Positions 52,088-60,962 are shown, numbered from the stretch's first letter. The stretch is 64,000 bases of DNA from Actinomadura latina NBRC 106108 (GCF_001552195.1 NZ_BCQS01000009.1:1-64000); one strand, 5' to 3'. Made by a program: numbers and translations. The notes: generated by a model from the sequence alone, not told the origin.

Positions 52088-52390
52088 CAACGCACGCCCT
52101 CGGCGGTTGACCCGGCAGTCACGAGGAATCACGGGTTAAGGCCAGGCCATTACCGCAGATTTCAGATCCAAATTTCCGCATATGTGACCTGCATGGAACC
52201 GTCTACTGTGCAGGAACGCCGTCCAAGATGCGGAATGTCAATGTTCGGCGACGATCGTCCTTTTTGGCCGTAATCCACGAGAACCCGTCCGTGCCCCTGA
52301 CTGCGAGTGGAGCGCGGCAGGGGAGGCCCCCTACCATCCGTGTCGACAAACGACCCAGGTGAATCTCTTTCACCGCGGCCGGGAGGACGG
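52088..52390. other. AT-richer gap between cassettes B and C
   Basis: 303 bases with no convincing gene. Bases 52150-52210 are clearly lower in GC than the neighbourhood. A TACTGT near 52204 may be a -10 box for cassette C. Its low GC matches the atypical DNA further on. Confidence 0.5.
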
Positions 52391-52693
52391 ATGGCGCCCA
52401 AGGACGCCGATCCAGCGCGGATCGGGCAGCACAGCAAGGACCTCGCCGACATCGTCGTACCGCTCGTCGACAGAGCGGGGCAGACACTGTCCCAGGACGG
52501 GGCGTACAACCTGGAGGGCGGTGATTTCAGCATCGCCTGCTTCGCCGCTTCGGCGGCCTATCCCTTCGCGGTCCAGTTCGCGTTCGAGGACATGAAGTCG
52601 CAGAAGAAGGTCGCCGACTCTTACGTGCAGCGCCTTGACGCGACGGCCAAGAACTACGCCAAGGCTGATCAGCAGAGCAACATCGGGAACTGA
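52391..52693 (+). CDS. EspC-like small T7SS substrate, cassette C
   Basis: 100 residues; GGGAGGA upstream of the ATG. DPARIGQHSKDL, EGGDFSIACFAASAAYPFAVQ in the turn, and NYAKAD (Tyr89, Asp93) as YxxxD/E. The large partner follows 38 bp later. Confidence 0.75.
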   Translation: MAPKDADPARIGQHSKDLADIVVPLVDRAGQTLSQDGAYNLEGGDFSIACFAASAAYPFAVQFAFEDMKSQKKVADSYVQRLDATAKNYAKADQQSNIGN

Positions 52694-52731
52694 GCCCGGC
52701 CGCTGAGGACACATGGATCGGAGAAGCGGAA

Positions 52732-54030
52732 ATGACCCCTCCCCAGGAAGGCGGCGGCGGGCCGTCGGCGGCCGATACACGAGCGGCGCGGAACAAGGGC
52801 CTGGTGCGCGGCGGCGGGGCCGGGGGCGCGGCGGCCGGCGCCGCCGTGGCGGGCGCCTTCGTCCCCGGCAACTCCGTGACCGGCGCGGCAGAGGCGATGA
52901 TGGGCGCGGCATTCGCCATGGCCGCAGGGGCGGGCGTCCTTCCCCCGGCTCTCATGGTGGCGTTCCAGTTCAAACTCGCCACCGGCAAGCCGCAGAACCT
53001 CGAGAAGGCCGCCGGATACTGGGAAAGCGCCGCGAAGGATCTGGAAAAGGCCGCACAGGAGCTGAAAACCCTGGTCGAGGGCATCCCGGGGCCCGCCTGG
53101 AACATGGACGACCGGAAAAAGTACGAGAGCACCGCCGAGGAATACCGCCTCCAGCTGGACTACCTGCACAACTACTGCATGGCGGTTCACTACGCGCTCA
53201 TCGTCCTGGCATGGGCCCTGTTCGCCTACGCGATCTTCGCGGTGGCCATGGGTGGTTTCCTGGACGGACTGGCCATCGCGGCGGTGGCGAGTGCCGGGAC
53301 CGCCTACGCAGCCTGCCTCGGGTTGGCGACGACCGCCGCGAACGTCACCTGGGTAGTGACGGGAACTCTCGGCATGGCCGGCCAACTCTGCGGCGCGGTG
53401 CTCGCGGGCGGAGCGGCGGTGACGGCGGGCTACCAGTCCTCGCACGGCAACGACGAGGCCTGGGCGGCGTTCAGGAAGGCCGTCGTGACCGGCTCGGCGG
53501 GCGCGGGCGCCAACCTCCTGCAGAGCGCCGCCAACGCCGGCCTCGCCTACCTCAACCGCTCCGATGGCCAGATAGCAAAAATACCGAACTCGGAACGTAC
53601 CTCTGGAACCCACGGTTTTCCGCTCCAAGAGATCGACCTGGACGCAGACCGCAAGTACGACACGACCTGGAACATCGGCGGTGGGGTCAAGGTGAGGATT
53701 CCTCATGAAGGCCCGGAGCTCGAAGTGTCCGGCCATCGGCAATGGGGGCCGGACGGGTATGCGGGCAGCGACTTCGAGTTGAAAGGAAAGCAGCCTACGC
53801 CGGGCGGGATCGTGGATCTTACCGGAGGAATCAAAAAAGAATGGGACGGGCAAGGTAACGAAAAGACCACCTACGGCGTGGGCGCCGAACAGCCCCACAC
53901 TGGGTCGAAGGGTGGATACGAGGGCACGGTCGGCCCCGACGGAAAAACAGAGAACAAGGCAACATGGGTCGCGCCCTGGGGAAGCCAGGAAAAGAACTTC
54001 GATCCGCCTTGGACTGATTCCGGTAAATGA
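52732..54030 (+). CDS. Large cassette-C protein with atypical C-terminal half
   Basis: 432 residues. N-terminal Gly-rich stretch with RAARNKGLVRGG (as in cassette B), hairpin 85-148 with AWNMDDR, membrane segments about 150-195 and 200-230, NLLQSAANAGLAYLNRSDG, IDLDADR (301-307), TWNIGGG, Gly-rich tail and end DPPWTDSGK. From about residue 281 (position 53572) codons become much less GC-rich, while the N-terminal half is normal, which suggests that the tail was exchanged by recombination. Confidence 0.7.
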   Translation: MTPPQEGGGGPSAADTRAARNKGLVRGGGAGGAAAGAAVAGAFVPGNSVTGAAEAMMGAAFAMAAGAGVLPPALMVAFQFKLATGKPQNLEKAAGYWESAAKDLEKAAQELKTLVEGIPGPAWNMDDRKKYESTAEEYRLQLDYLHNYCMAVHYALIVLAWALFAYAIFAVAMGGFLDGLAIAAVASAGTAYAACLGLATTAANVTWVVTGTLGMAGQLCGAVLAGGAAVTAGYQSSHGNDEAWAAFRKAVVTGSAGAGANLLQSAANAGLAYLNRSDGQIAKIPNSERTSGTHGFPLQEIDLDADRKYDTTWNIGGGVKVRIPHEGPELEVSGHRQWGPDGYAGSDFELKGKQPTPGGIVDLTGGIKKEWDGQGNEKTTYGVGAEQPHTGSKGGYEGTVGPDGKTENKATWVAPWGSQEKNFDPPWTDSGK

Positions 54031-54064
54031 TCGCGACTGGCTGAGACTCGACGTGCGGGGAAGG

Positions 54065-54150
54065 CCACACCCATGCCGCTCATTACCGGCGGCTCCGAAA
54101 GTTCATGCACGACGCCATTGCCGAACGCGGCTCGCGACGAACACGGCTAG
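54065..54150 (+). pseudogene. Remnant 1: 3' end of a lost Tubby-like gene
   Basis: Reads HTHAAHYRRLRKFMHDAIAE; nearly the same as 55020-55085 (about seven differences over 64 bases). It starts after the cassette-C stop and has no start of its own. Confidence 0.65.
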
Positions 54151-54159
54151 GAGATTGGT

Positions 54160-54747
54160 TTGTCCGCATTCCTTGAGTTGAGCAAGGTGGCATACAAGAA
54201 TCTGGGGCGTCGCCGGTATCAATATTTTGCCGAGGATGGCGAACTCGTAGCGGATGTGGCGCAGATCCATGGCGGTAAGCCGCGCGGGCGGCTGGCGCGC
54301 ATGTTCGCTCCCGAGCGTGATTACTCCAATGCGGCCCTCCGGGCGGCCTCACCCGATGGCAATTCCATATTTACCATTTCGAGGGAAATGGAAAGGACGG
54401 GCTCGCACGGTGCGATCACTCTCTACTCTCCCGACGGGAAAATGGTGGGAGGAGTTCGGAGCGATCCCCTCCTCGATGGCGACTTCATCATGCAGAACAT
54501 ATGGCGGCTGGTGGACCAAGAAGCATGCGTCCAAAGTTCTGCTGTGCAGAGGCTTATTTCCAAGGGGCGCAAGCCGCCCGGAAACCCACCTGTGCACAGC
54601 GAAAAGATCGACTACGCCAACACGTACGGGACGGAGATCGCGTTCTTTGACGGCAAGTGGATAACATTAGAGCGGGAGCTTCCGGAGTTTCTGCAGTTGC
54701 TTGTGGTGGCTTCGCCTATCGCTTTTGACCTGCTCGATGGCGCGTGA
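54160..54747 (+). CDS. Tubby/LURP-one-like protein, cassette C
   Basis: 195 residues, TTG start with AGGAGA five bases upstream. LGRRRYQYFAEDGELVADVAQ at the start, a central region with REMERTGSHGAITLYSPDGKMVGGV, and the end ELPEFLQLLVVASPIAFDLLDG, as in 49090 (ASPIAFDL). Base use is atypical (many A/T third positions), matching the C-terminal half of 52732 and suggesting acquisition with it. Confidence 0.65.
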   Translation: MSAFLELSKVAYKNLGRRRYQYFAEDGELVADVAQIHGGKPRGRLARMFAPERDYSNAALRAASPDGNSIFTISREMERTGSHGAITLYSPDGKMVGGVRSDPLLDGDFIMQNIWRLVDQEACVQSSAVQRLISKGRKPPGNPPVHSEKIDYANTYGTEIAFFDGKWITLERELPEFLQLLVVASPIAFDLLDGA

Positions 54748-54772
54748 GAGGCCGAATCTTACGGGAGTTGAT

Positions 54773-54934
54773 TTGTCCGGGATTCTTGGGTCGGGCAAGG
54801 TGCGGTTCGTGAGTTTGGGGCGTCGTCGGTATCAGTATTTGCGCAGTTCGACTGCGGACCGGGATTTCCCAGGGCCCGGAAACTGGTCCGCCTGCGGGAG
54901 AAGACTCCGGTCGCAATGCGCATGGCCGCCATAG
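54773..54934 (+). pseudogene. Remnant 2: 5' end of a Tubby-like gene
   Basis: From the TTG, LSGILGSGKVRFVSLGRRRY parallels the start of 54160 and then runs into unrelated sequence and a stop. It has its own TTG but no clear start context beyond GGGAG. Confidence 0.6.
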
Positions 54935-55104
54935 CCTGGATGCTCACTGATGATGAGGCGCGCCGAGAGGAAGTCCTCGCTCCCGACCCGAGAGCCCCCG
55001 AGCCCTATCCAGAATTCAGCCACACTCATGCCGCTCATTACAGGCGGCTGCGGAAGTTCATGGACGACACCATCGCCGAACGCTGGCGACAGCAGACGGG
55101 TTAG
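54841..55104 (+). pseudogene. Remnant 3: 3' end of a Tubby-like gene in another frame
   Basis: In a frame shifted from remnant 2, KTPVAMRMAAIAWML resembles the final barrel helix (PMRTLILASPIAFDL). It is followed by a tail ending FSHTHAAHYRRLRKFMDDT and further basic residues. Probably a fusion of remnants 2 and 3 after deletion and frameshift. Confidence 0.6.
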
Positions 55105-55117
55105 CAGTTGTTGCACG

Positions 55118-55163
55118 AAAGTGTGAAGCGTCGCCGGCATCGACATTTCGGATGAGGGCGATG
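55118..55163 (+). pseudogene. Remnant 4: short 5' fragment
   Basis: GCGTCGCCGGCATCGACATT matches the RRRYQYF coding bases of 54160 with few changes; stop codons follow. Confidence 0.45.
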
Positions 55164-55245
55164 CGTGAGGGTCCGGTGCTCTAGGATGAGCCGGACGCCC
55201 GGCGAGAGAGGTTGATATGGCTCCCAATTCGGTTAGGGGTGCGTG

Positions 55246-56115
55246 ATGGCCCTGTTCGCCAGCCCTTCGCTGGTTCTGAACCCGGCGGACCTGTACGAGT
55301 TCCAGGACGCCCGTTCCGGGGCTGGGCAGGCTCGGCTCGTCGAGGTGGCGCGGGTTCGGTCGCCGCGCGGGAGTTTCCTCACCCCCGACCGGGTGCAGAC
55401 GCCGCGCCTCACGTTCGCCGTCACGGCGCCGGACGGTACGACGCTCATGTACGCGGATCGCGCCGAGCATCTGAAGCTCAACCCCGTCGCGCCGCAGATG
55501 GCGTTCGTCGGCACTGACGGAACCGTCCTGGGGCGGGTCGAGTACGACAGCCATTCCACGTTCCACGGTGGCGGACGGGTCATCGGAACGACTCAGGAGG
55601 GCTGGCACCTGACGCCCGCCGCCCGGCTGCTCGACGCGGAGGGCCGACCGGTTGCCGACCTGGTCGCCGCGCAGCCACCGGACATGAGCCGACCGCGGCT
55701 GCCCGACGGGCGGGACGCGCGCACCATCCGGTGGATCACTTCGGACGGCGCTCAACTGGCGGAACGACGTGAAGGCGTCCTCTATATCGATGAGCGGGTC
55801 ACCGGGGTCTGGCGCGCCCTCATCATCGGTTCGTATCTGGCGGTCGCCTTCGAGTTCCATCTGCCCATCGGGGACGGGCAGGTTTCCGAGGCGGTTCCGG
55901 ACGTCTATCCCGGTTACGCGAATGTGCACGCCGCCTACGACGAGTTCCAGCGGAACTTCATGACCGAGTACCGGAGGCCGGTCCGTACGCGGGTCTCGCC
56001 GGCGGTGTTCATGCCGGGCGTCCAGCGGGACCAGTTGGAGCACCTGGTCAAACTGTTCTTCCCGGTGGTGGTCGCGGTGGCGGTGATCGTCCTCATCGTC
56101 CGGGTCGTCACCTGA
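55246..56115 (+). CDS. Tubby-like protein with C-terminal membrane helix
   Basis: 289 residues; ATG at 55246 (GTG at 55243 also open), AGGGG upstream. Strand-rich domain with VLNPADLYEFQDARSG, FAVTAPDGTTLMYADRAEHLKLN, MAFVGTDGTVLGRVEYD and WRALIIGSYLAVAFEFH, followed by a tail GYANVHAAYDEFQRNFMTEY like that of the remnants, then a helix VVVAVAVIVLIVRVV at the very end. TAGGAT at 55182 is a good -10 box. A nine-codon ORF (55217-55246) overlaps the start as TGATG. Confidence 0.65.
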   Translation: MALFASPSLVLNPADLYEFQDARSGAGQARLVEVARVRSPRGSFLTPDRVQTPRLTFAVTAPDGTTLMYADRAEHLKLNPVAPQMAFVGTDGTVLGRVEYDSHSTFHGGGRVIGTTQEGWHLTPAARLLDAEGRPVADLVAAQPPDMSRPRLPDGRDARTIRWITSDGAQLAERREGVLYIDERVTGVWRALIIGSYLAVAFEFHLPIGDGQVSEAVPDVYPGYANVHAAYDEFQRNFMTEYRRPVRTRVSPAVFMPGVQRDQLEHLVKLFFPVVVAVAVIVLIVRVVT

Positions 56116-56164
56116 CGCGGAGCGGCCCCGGAACGAGCGGGTCGTTCCAGGGCCGCGACCGGGG

Positions 56165-56644
56165 TCAGCGGGGGCCGGGGGAGCCGGGGCCCTTGTAGTC
56201 GTCCATGGCCTCCTTCGCGCGCTGCTGCTGGATGCCCAGCTCGTGGGCGAGGGTCCGCAGCTGCCCGGCGAAGCCGTTGGCGATCTTGTCGAGGGAGGCG
56301 AGGGCCTTGCCGGGGTCGAGGGCCTTCTCCGGGTCGTCCGGCATGTCGAACATGGCGGTGCTCGCCTCGCGGGCCTTCGTCTGGAAGTCCTGCGCGGCGG
56401 CGTTGACCGCGGTGCGGATCTCCTCGCTGAGCTCCACGGCCGGCAGCCGCAGCGCGCGGGGGTCGAGGTCCAGCTTGGTCAGGCCGCCCTCCGCCTGGTA
56501 CTCGGCGACGACGCGCCCGTCGGCGGCCTCGCCGCGGCCGACGGCGGCCCGGATGGACTCCTGCATCTTGGCGAAGTCGCCCATCTGCTGCTGCATGTCG
56601 CGCTGGTAGCGCTCGAACTCCGGCCCGAGGCTGAACTCGGCCAT
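56165..56644 (-). CDS. YbaB/EbfC-like T7SS-associated protein
   Basis: 159 residues, start ATG with GGAGGAA upstream. N-terminal helix (FERYQRDMQQQMGDFAKMQESI), then VVAEYQAEGGLTKLDLDPRALRL (YbaB-type strand pair) and a C-terminal helix. YbaB-like proteins, such as EspL, occur in ESX loci. Placed 9 bp after eccC, so co-transcribed. No enzymatic motif. Confidence 0.72.
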   Translation of the reverse strand: MAEFSLGPEFERYQRDMQQQMGDFAKMQESIRAAVGRGEAADGRVVAEYQAEGGLTKLDLDPRALRLPAVELSEEIRTAVNAAAQDFQTKAREASTAMFDMPDDPEKALDPGKALASLDKIANGFAGQLRTLAHELGIQQQRAKEAMDDYKGPGSPGPR

Positions 56645-56653
56645 CGGTTCCTC

Positions 56654-59600
56654 CTACTCCTGGTGTGCGGTCTGGATGAGGCGGGTGCCGTTGCGGCGGT
56701 TGATGAAGTAGCCGCGGCCGACCGGCAGCGAGTGCCCCTTGATGTTGCCGAGCACGACCCCCTCGTCCTTGTTACCGGACATCAGCAGGCCGGGTGAGCC
56801 CATCTCCTTGATCCGCTGCAGCACCGGGTCGTACATCGCGCGGCCGGCGCCGCCGAACGCGCGGGACACGATCACGTGCAGCCCGATGTCGCGGGCCTGC
56901 GGCAGCAGCTCGGCCAGCTGGACGACGGGGTTGTTGGACGTGGCGACCAGGTCGTAGTCGTCGATGATGAGGTAGAGGTCGGCGCCCGTCCACCACGACC
57001 GGTCCCGCAGCTGCTCGGGGGTGAGGTCGGCCGGTGGGAGCCGCGCCTGCAGCGCCCCGACGATGTCCTTGACGAGGCTCTGCGCGGCGGCCGAGGACGC
57101 GGCGTAGCCGATGCGGTGCTCGGTCTCGGCCGCGTCCAGCAGGGACCGCCGGTAGTCGATGAAGATCATCCGCGCCTGGTCGGGCGTGTACCGCTCGATG
57201 ATCCCGCTGGTGATCATCCGCATCAGGTTCGACTTGCCGCACTCGGTGTCGCCGATGACGAGGAAGTGCGACTCGGACGCGAAGTCCAGGAAGACCGGCG
57301 ACAGCGACTCCTCGTCGATGCCGATCGGGATCCGCGAGCCGCTCTCCTGCGCGCTCGGCAGCGACGAGACCGGCAGCACCGACGGGAGCATCCGCACCTT
57401 CGGCGCGGACGGCCCGCTCCAGTTCGCCGCGATCGCGTTCACCAGCTTCTTGACGCCCTCGGCGAGGGTGGAGTCGTCGGACTCCCCGTCCAGGCGCGGC
57501 AGCGCCGTCAGGCAGTGGTGGCCGTCCCGGGTCAGGCCGCGGCCCGGCTTGCCCTCCGGGACGTTCCCGGCGAGCTTCCGGTCGATCTCCGACTCGTACG
57601 GGTCGCCGAGCTTCAACTCCAGCTTCGTGCCGAAGAGGTCCCGGACGTTCATCCGGAACTCCGACCACTTGTTGACCGTCGCGACCACGTGGATGCCGTA
57701 GCCGAGGCCGCGCGCGACCAGGTCGGTGATGACGGGTTCGAGGTTCTCGTAGTCCTGCCGGAGCGTCATCCAGCCGTCCACGACGAGGAACACGTCGCCG
57801 TAGCCGTCCCCGGTGATCTCGCCGGACGCGCGCATCCGCCGGTAGGTGGGCATCGAGTCGATGCCGCGCTCGGCGAACTCGCGCTCGCGCTGCTCCAGCA
57901 GCGAGGTGACCTCGGCGACGGTGCGGCGGACGCGGTCGGCGTCCAGCCGGTTGGCGACGCCGCCGACGTGCGGCATGTCCGACAGCGCGGCGAGCGTGCC
58001 GCCGCCGAAGTCGAGGCAGTAGAACTGCACCTGCTGCGGCGTGTGCGTGATCGCGAGGGACGCGATGAGCGTCCGCAGCATCGTGGACTTGCCGGTCTGC
58101 GGGGAGCCCGCGATGCCGGCGTTGCCGGCCGCGCTGGACAGGTCGACGTACATGGGGTCGCGGCGCTGGTCGAACGGCTTGTCGACGACGCCGACGATCG
58201 CGTGCAGCCGGTTCCGCCAGCCGTCGTGCTGCGTCGTCAGGCCGAGGCCCTGGACGACGGCGAGGGACGGCAGCAGCTCGTCCAGCGTGGGCGGCGCGTC
58301 CAGCGGCGGCAGCCAGATCGGGTGCGCGGGCGGCCCGTGGTTCTCCAGCTGCCTGACCACGACGTCGAACAGCGTCGCCTGCGACTCGTTCTCCGGGCCC
58401 TGCTGCTGGTCCTGCTGGGACTCGATGACGTGCGGGCGGATGTAGTCCGGGATGTAGGGGACGATCTGCCGGACGACCTGCGGCCCGGCCTTCTCCTTGG
58501 GCTGCAGGTCCTCGCTGGCGGGCCCGGACACGTACGCGGCGCGGAACCGCGTCATCGACTCGGTGCCGAACTTCATGTAGCCGTGGCCGGGTGCGGACGG
58601 CAGCTCGTAGGCGTCCGGGACGCCCAGCACGACGCGGGACTCCTGCGCGGAGAACGTCCGGAGGCCGATCCGGTACGACAGGTGGGTGTCCAGGCCGCGC
58701 AGCTTGCCCTCCTCCAGGCGCTGCGAGGCGAGCAGGATGTGCACGCCCAGCGACCGCCCCAGCCGTCCGATCATGACGAACAGGTCGGCGAACTCGGGCT
58801 TGGCCGACAGCAGCTCGGAGAACTCGTCCAGCACCAGGAACAGCGTCGGCATCGGCTGCAGGTCGGCGCCCTGCTCGCGGGCCTTCTCGTAGTCGCGCAG
58901 CGAGGCGTAGTTTCCCTGCGCGCGCAGGTACTCCTGGCGGCGGACCATCTCGCCGTGCAGCGCGTCGTACATGCGGTCGACCAGGGGGAGCTCGTCCTCC
59001 AGGTTCGTGATGATCGCGGAGACGTGCCGGAGGTTCTCCATCCCGAGGAAGGTCGCGCCGCCCTTGAAGTCGACGAGGACGAAGTTGAGCACCTCCGACG
59101 AGTGCGTCAGCGCGAGGCCCAGCACCAGCGTCCGCAGCGCCTCCGACTTACCGGAGCCGGTGGCGCCGATGCACAGCCCGTGCGGTCCCATGCCGCCCTG
59201 CGCGGACTCCTTGATGTCGAGGTGGACGGGACGTCCCTCGGTGTCGACGCCGATGGGGACCCGCAGCCGGTTGCGCGGCGCCCGCGGCCGCCACGTCTCG
59301 GCGGGGTCGACGCGGAACGGGTTCTCGACGCCCAGCAGCGAGGTGACCGTGGTGGCGCCGGACAGGGCGTCCTCCATCGGGCCGGACGCGGCGCTGGCGC
59401 GCAGCGGGGCGAGCTGGCGGGCCAGCGCCTCGGCCTGCTGAAGGGTGATCGAGTCGGGCTTGCCGATGCGGGTGGCGACGTCCTTGCCCGTGCGGTCCTT
59501 ACTGAGCCGGCCGACCTGCTCCTTGGTGACGGCCAGGCGGAGCATCGTCGGCTCCGGCGTCGGCGCGACGGAACCGGTCAGGTCGATGATGCAGACGCCC

Positions 59601-60607
59601 TCGACGCCGTCGGCGGCCAGCTGGGAGTCGTAGGACGCCTGGCCGCCGTCCATGATCACGATGTGGTAGGGCAGGTCGTCCTGGGAGAGGCCCGGCTGGA
59701 ACCGGGGGCGGTCCTTCACCTGCTGGCCGAACATGGCCTCCAGCGTCGTCATGCTCTCGGCCATGAGCCGCACCGCGCCGGCCGCGTCGTGCTCGGTGGG
59801 GTGCAGGTTGTGCGGCAGCCACTTCACCCACTGCCACCACGGCATCCGCTCCCGCGACGCGCACACCGTGATGCGCACGTCGTCGGGGGAGTGGAACGTC
59901 GCGATCTGCGCGACGAGCGCGCGGACCATCCCGTACACGGCCTCCGGGTCGCCGGTCGGGACGATCCGGGAGAACGACCGCAGCGACAGCGAGATCGGCA
60001 GGTTCGGCACGTTCGCGTGGGTGCGCATGAAGCGGCGCAGCGCGCCGGCGGTCATGGGCTCCAGGTCCTCGATCGGCTTCGTCTCCGGCGCGATCAGCTG
60101 CACGGCGAGCTTCTGCGCGCCGCTCGCCACCCGGACCTGGATGAAGTCCTCGTCGGACGGCCGGCGCTCCCACAACCGGGCGCTCATCGCCAGCGACCAG
60201 AGCGACCCCGGATCGGGGCTGGCCCACTCCAGCGCCTCGCGCTGCTGCCGCGCCGCCTTCCGGACCTTCTTGCGGACCTGCCCCAGGTAGCGGAGGTAGT
60301 CGCGCCGCTCGTTGTTGAGCTTGACCTTGCGCTCGCCGCTGTTGCGCCCGACCTGGCCGAGCATCATGCCGAACATGGACACGGCGAACATGCCGCCCGC
60401 CACGTACTGCATCGTCCCGCCGCCGCGGCCCGCCATCATGAAGACCATGGCCCCCGACCCCGCCAGCATCGGCAGGTAGGTCAGGACCGCCTGGAATCCC
60501 TGCGGAATCAGCTCCGGCAGCTCCGGCGGCGACTCGAGCAGGATCTCCCCCCGCGGCATCGGCGGGGGCTTGCGCCGTTCTCTCCGCCGGACGATGTCCG
60601 TGCTCAC
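56654..60607 (-). CDS. eccC: Type VII secretion ATPase EccC
   Basis: 1317 residues. Two N-terminal membrane helices (about 38-85), then three FtsK/SpoIIIE ATPase domains with Walker A GATGSGKS (K487), GSPQTGKS (K840) and GDTECGKS (K1125). Domain one has LVLDEF; domains two and three have LVVDGW and IIDDYD, so only domain one looks fully canonical. EccC recognises YxxxD/E substrates and powers export. Single long gene, as in ESX systems with fused EccCa-EccCb. First gene of a unit with the YbaB-like protein. Confidence 0.96.
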   Translation of the reverse strand: MSTDIVRRRERRKPPPMPRGEILLESPPELPELIPQGFQAVLTYLPMLAGSGAMVFMMAGRGGGTMQYVAGGMFAVSMFGMMLGQVGRNSGERKVKLNNERRDYLRYLGQVRKKVRKAARQQREALEWASPDPGSLWSLAMSARLWERRPSDEDFIQVRVASGAQKLAVQLIAPETKPIEDLEPMTAGALRRFMRTHANVPNLPISLSLRSFSRIVPTGDPEAVYGMVRALVAQIATFHSPDDVRITVCASRERMPWWQWVKWLPHNLHPTEHDAAGAVRLMAESMTTLEAMFGQQVKDRPRFQPGLSQDDLPYHIVIMDGGQASYDSQLAADGVEGVCIIDLTGSVAPTPEPTMLRLAVTKEQVGRLSKDRTGKDVATRIGKPDSITLQQAEALARQLAPLRASAASGPMEDALSGATTVTSLLGVENPFRVDPAETWRPRAPRNRLRVPIGVDTEGRPVHLDIKESAQGGMGPHGLCIGATGSGKSEALRTLVLGLALTHSSEVLNFVLVDFKGGATFLGMENLRHVSAIITNLEDELPLVDRMYDALHGEMVRRQEYLRAQGNYASLRDYEKAREQGADLQPMPTLFLVLDEFSELLSAKPEFADLFVMIGRLGRSLGVHILLASQRLEEGKLRGLDTHLSYRIGLRTFSAQESRVVLGVPDAYELPSAPGHGYMKFGTESMTRFRAAYVSGPASEDLQPKEKAGPQVVRQIVPYIPDYIRPHVIESQQDQQQGPENESQATLFDVVVRQLENHGPPAHPIWLPPLDAPPTLDELLPSLAVVQGLGLTTQHDGWRNRLHAIVGVVDKPFDQRRDPMYVDLSSAAGNAGIAGSPQTGKSTMLRTLIASLAITHTPQQVQFYCLDFGGGTLAALSDMPHVGGVANRLDADRVRRTVAEVTSLLEQREREFAERGIDSMPTYRRMRASGEITGDGYGDVFLVVDGWMTLRQDYENLEPVITDLVARGLGYGIHVVATVNKWSEFRMNVRDLFGTKLELKLGDPYESEIDRKLAGNVPEGKPGRGLTRDGHHCLTALPRLDGESDDSTLAEGVKKLVNAIAANWSGPSAPKVRMLPSVLPVSSLPSAQESGSRIPIGIDEESLSPVFLDFASESHFLVIGDTECGKSNLMRMITSGIIERYTPDQARMIFIDYRRSLLDAAETEHRIGYAASSAAAQSLVKDIVGALQARLPPADLTPEQLRDRSWWTGADLYLIIDDYDLVATSNNPVVQLAELLPQARDIGLHVIVSRAFGGAGRAMYDPVLQRIKEMGSPGLLMSGNKDEGVVLGNIKGHSLPVGRGYFINRRNGTRLIQTAHQE

Positions 60608-60962
60608 GCTAACCGTCCTTCCATCGCGGCGGGCCCATCGTCCGGACCTGCCGCATCAGGCCATGGATCAGGCCGTCGCACCAGGCGGGGAGCGCGCCGG
60701 TCACCGGCGCCCTGCTGCGGGCCGCATCACGTGATCATGCCGTGACTGAACCGTACGAATCGTAGAGGCATCGGATGTGGCGTGCGAGCCGCATCTATCT
60801 CACCGGTGACACTTCCGGTACACGCCGGACGCACCAGACATTAGGGTTGGCGGGTTCACATGACCATGAGGCACGTGCATCACCCCGCGTCCGAGGCGAC
60901 CGGCATGGCACCATGCTGGGTGCTTCCCCCCGTCCGCACACCGGAAGATTTGCGAGGAAGTC
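60608..60962. promoter_or_regulatory. Divergent promoter region of eccC and eccD
   Basis: 355 bases with no gene. TACGAT (minus strand, 60764-60759) and TAGGGT (plus strand, 60842-60847) are possible -10 boxes, neither with a clear -35. ATCACGTGAT at 60726-60735 is a perfect palindrome and a possible operator. Confidence 0.4.

Noticed and set aside
54031-55245. Insertion sequence or transposon in the atypical DNA
   Set aside because: No transposase, terminal inverted repeats or target duplication seen; the repeats are pieces of Tubby-like genes.
56876-60745. 1289-residue plus-strand open frame antisense to eccC
   Set aside because: Same kind of shadow; eccC has all expected motifs on the other strand.
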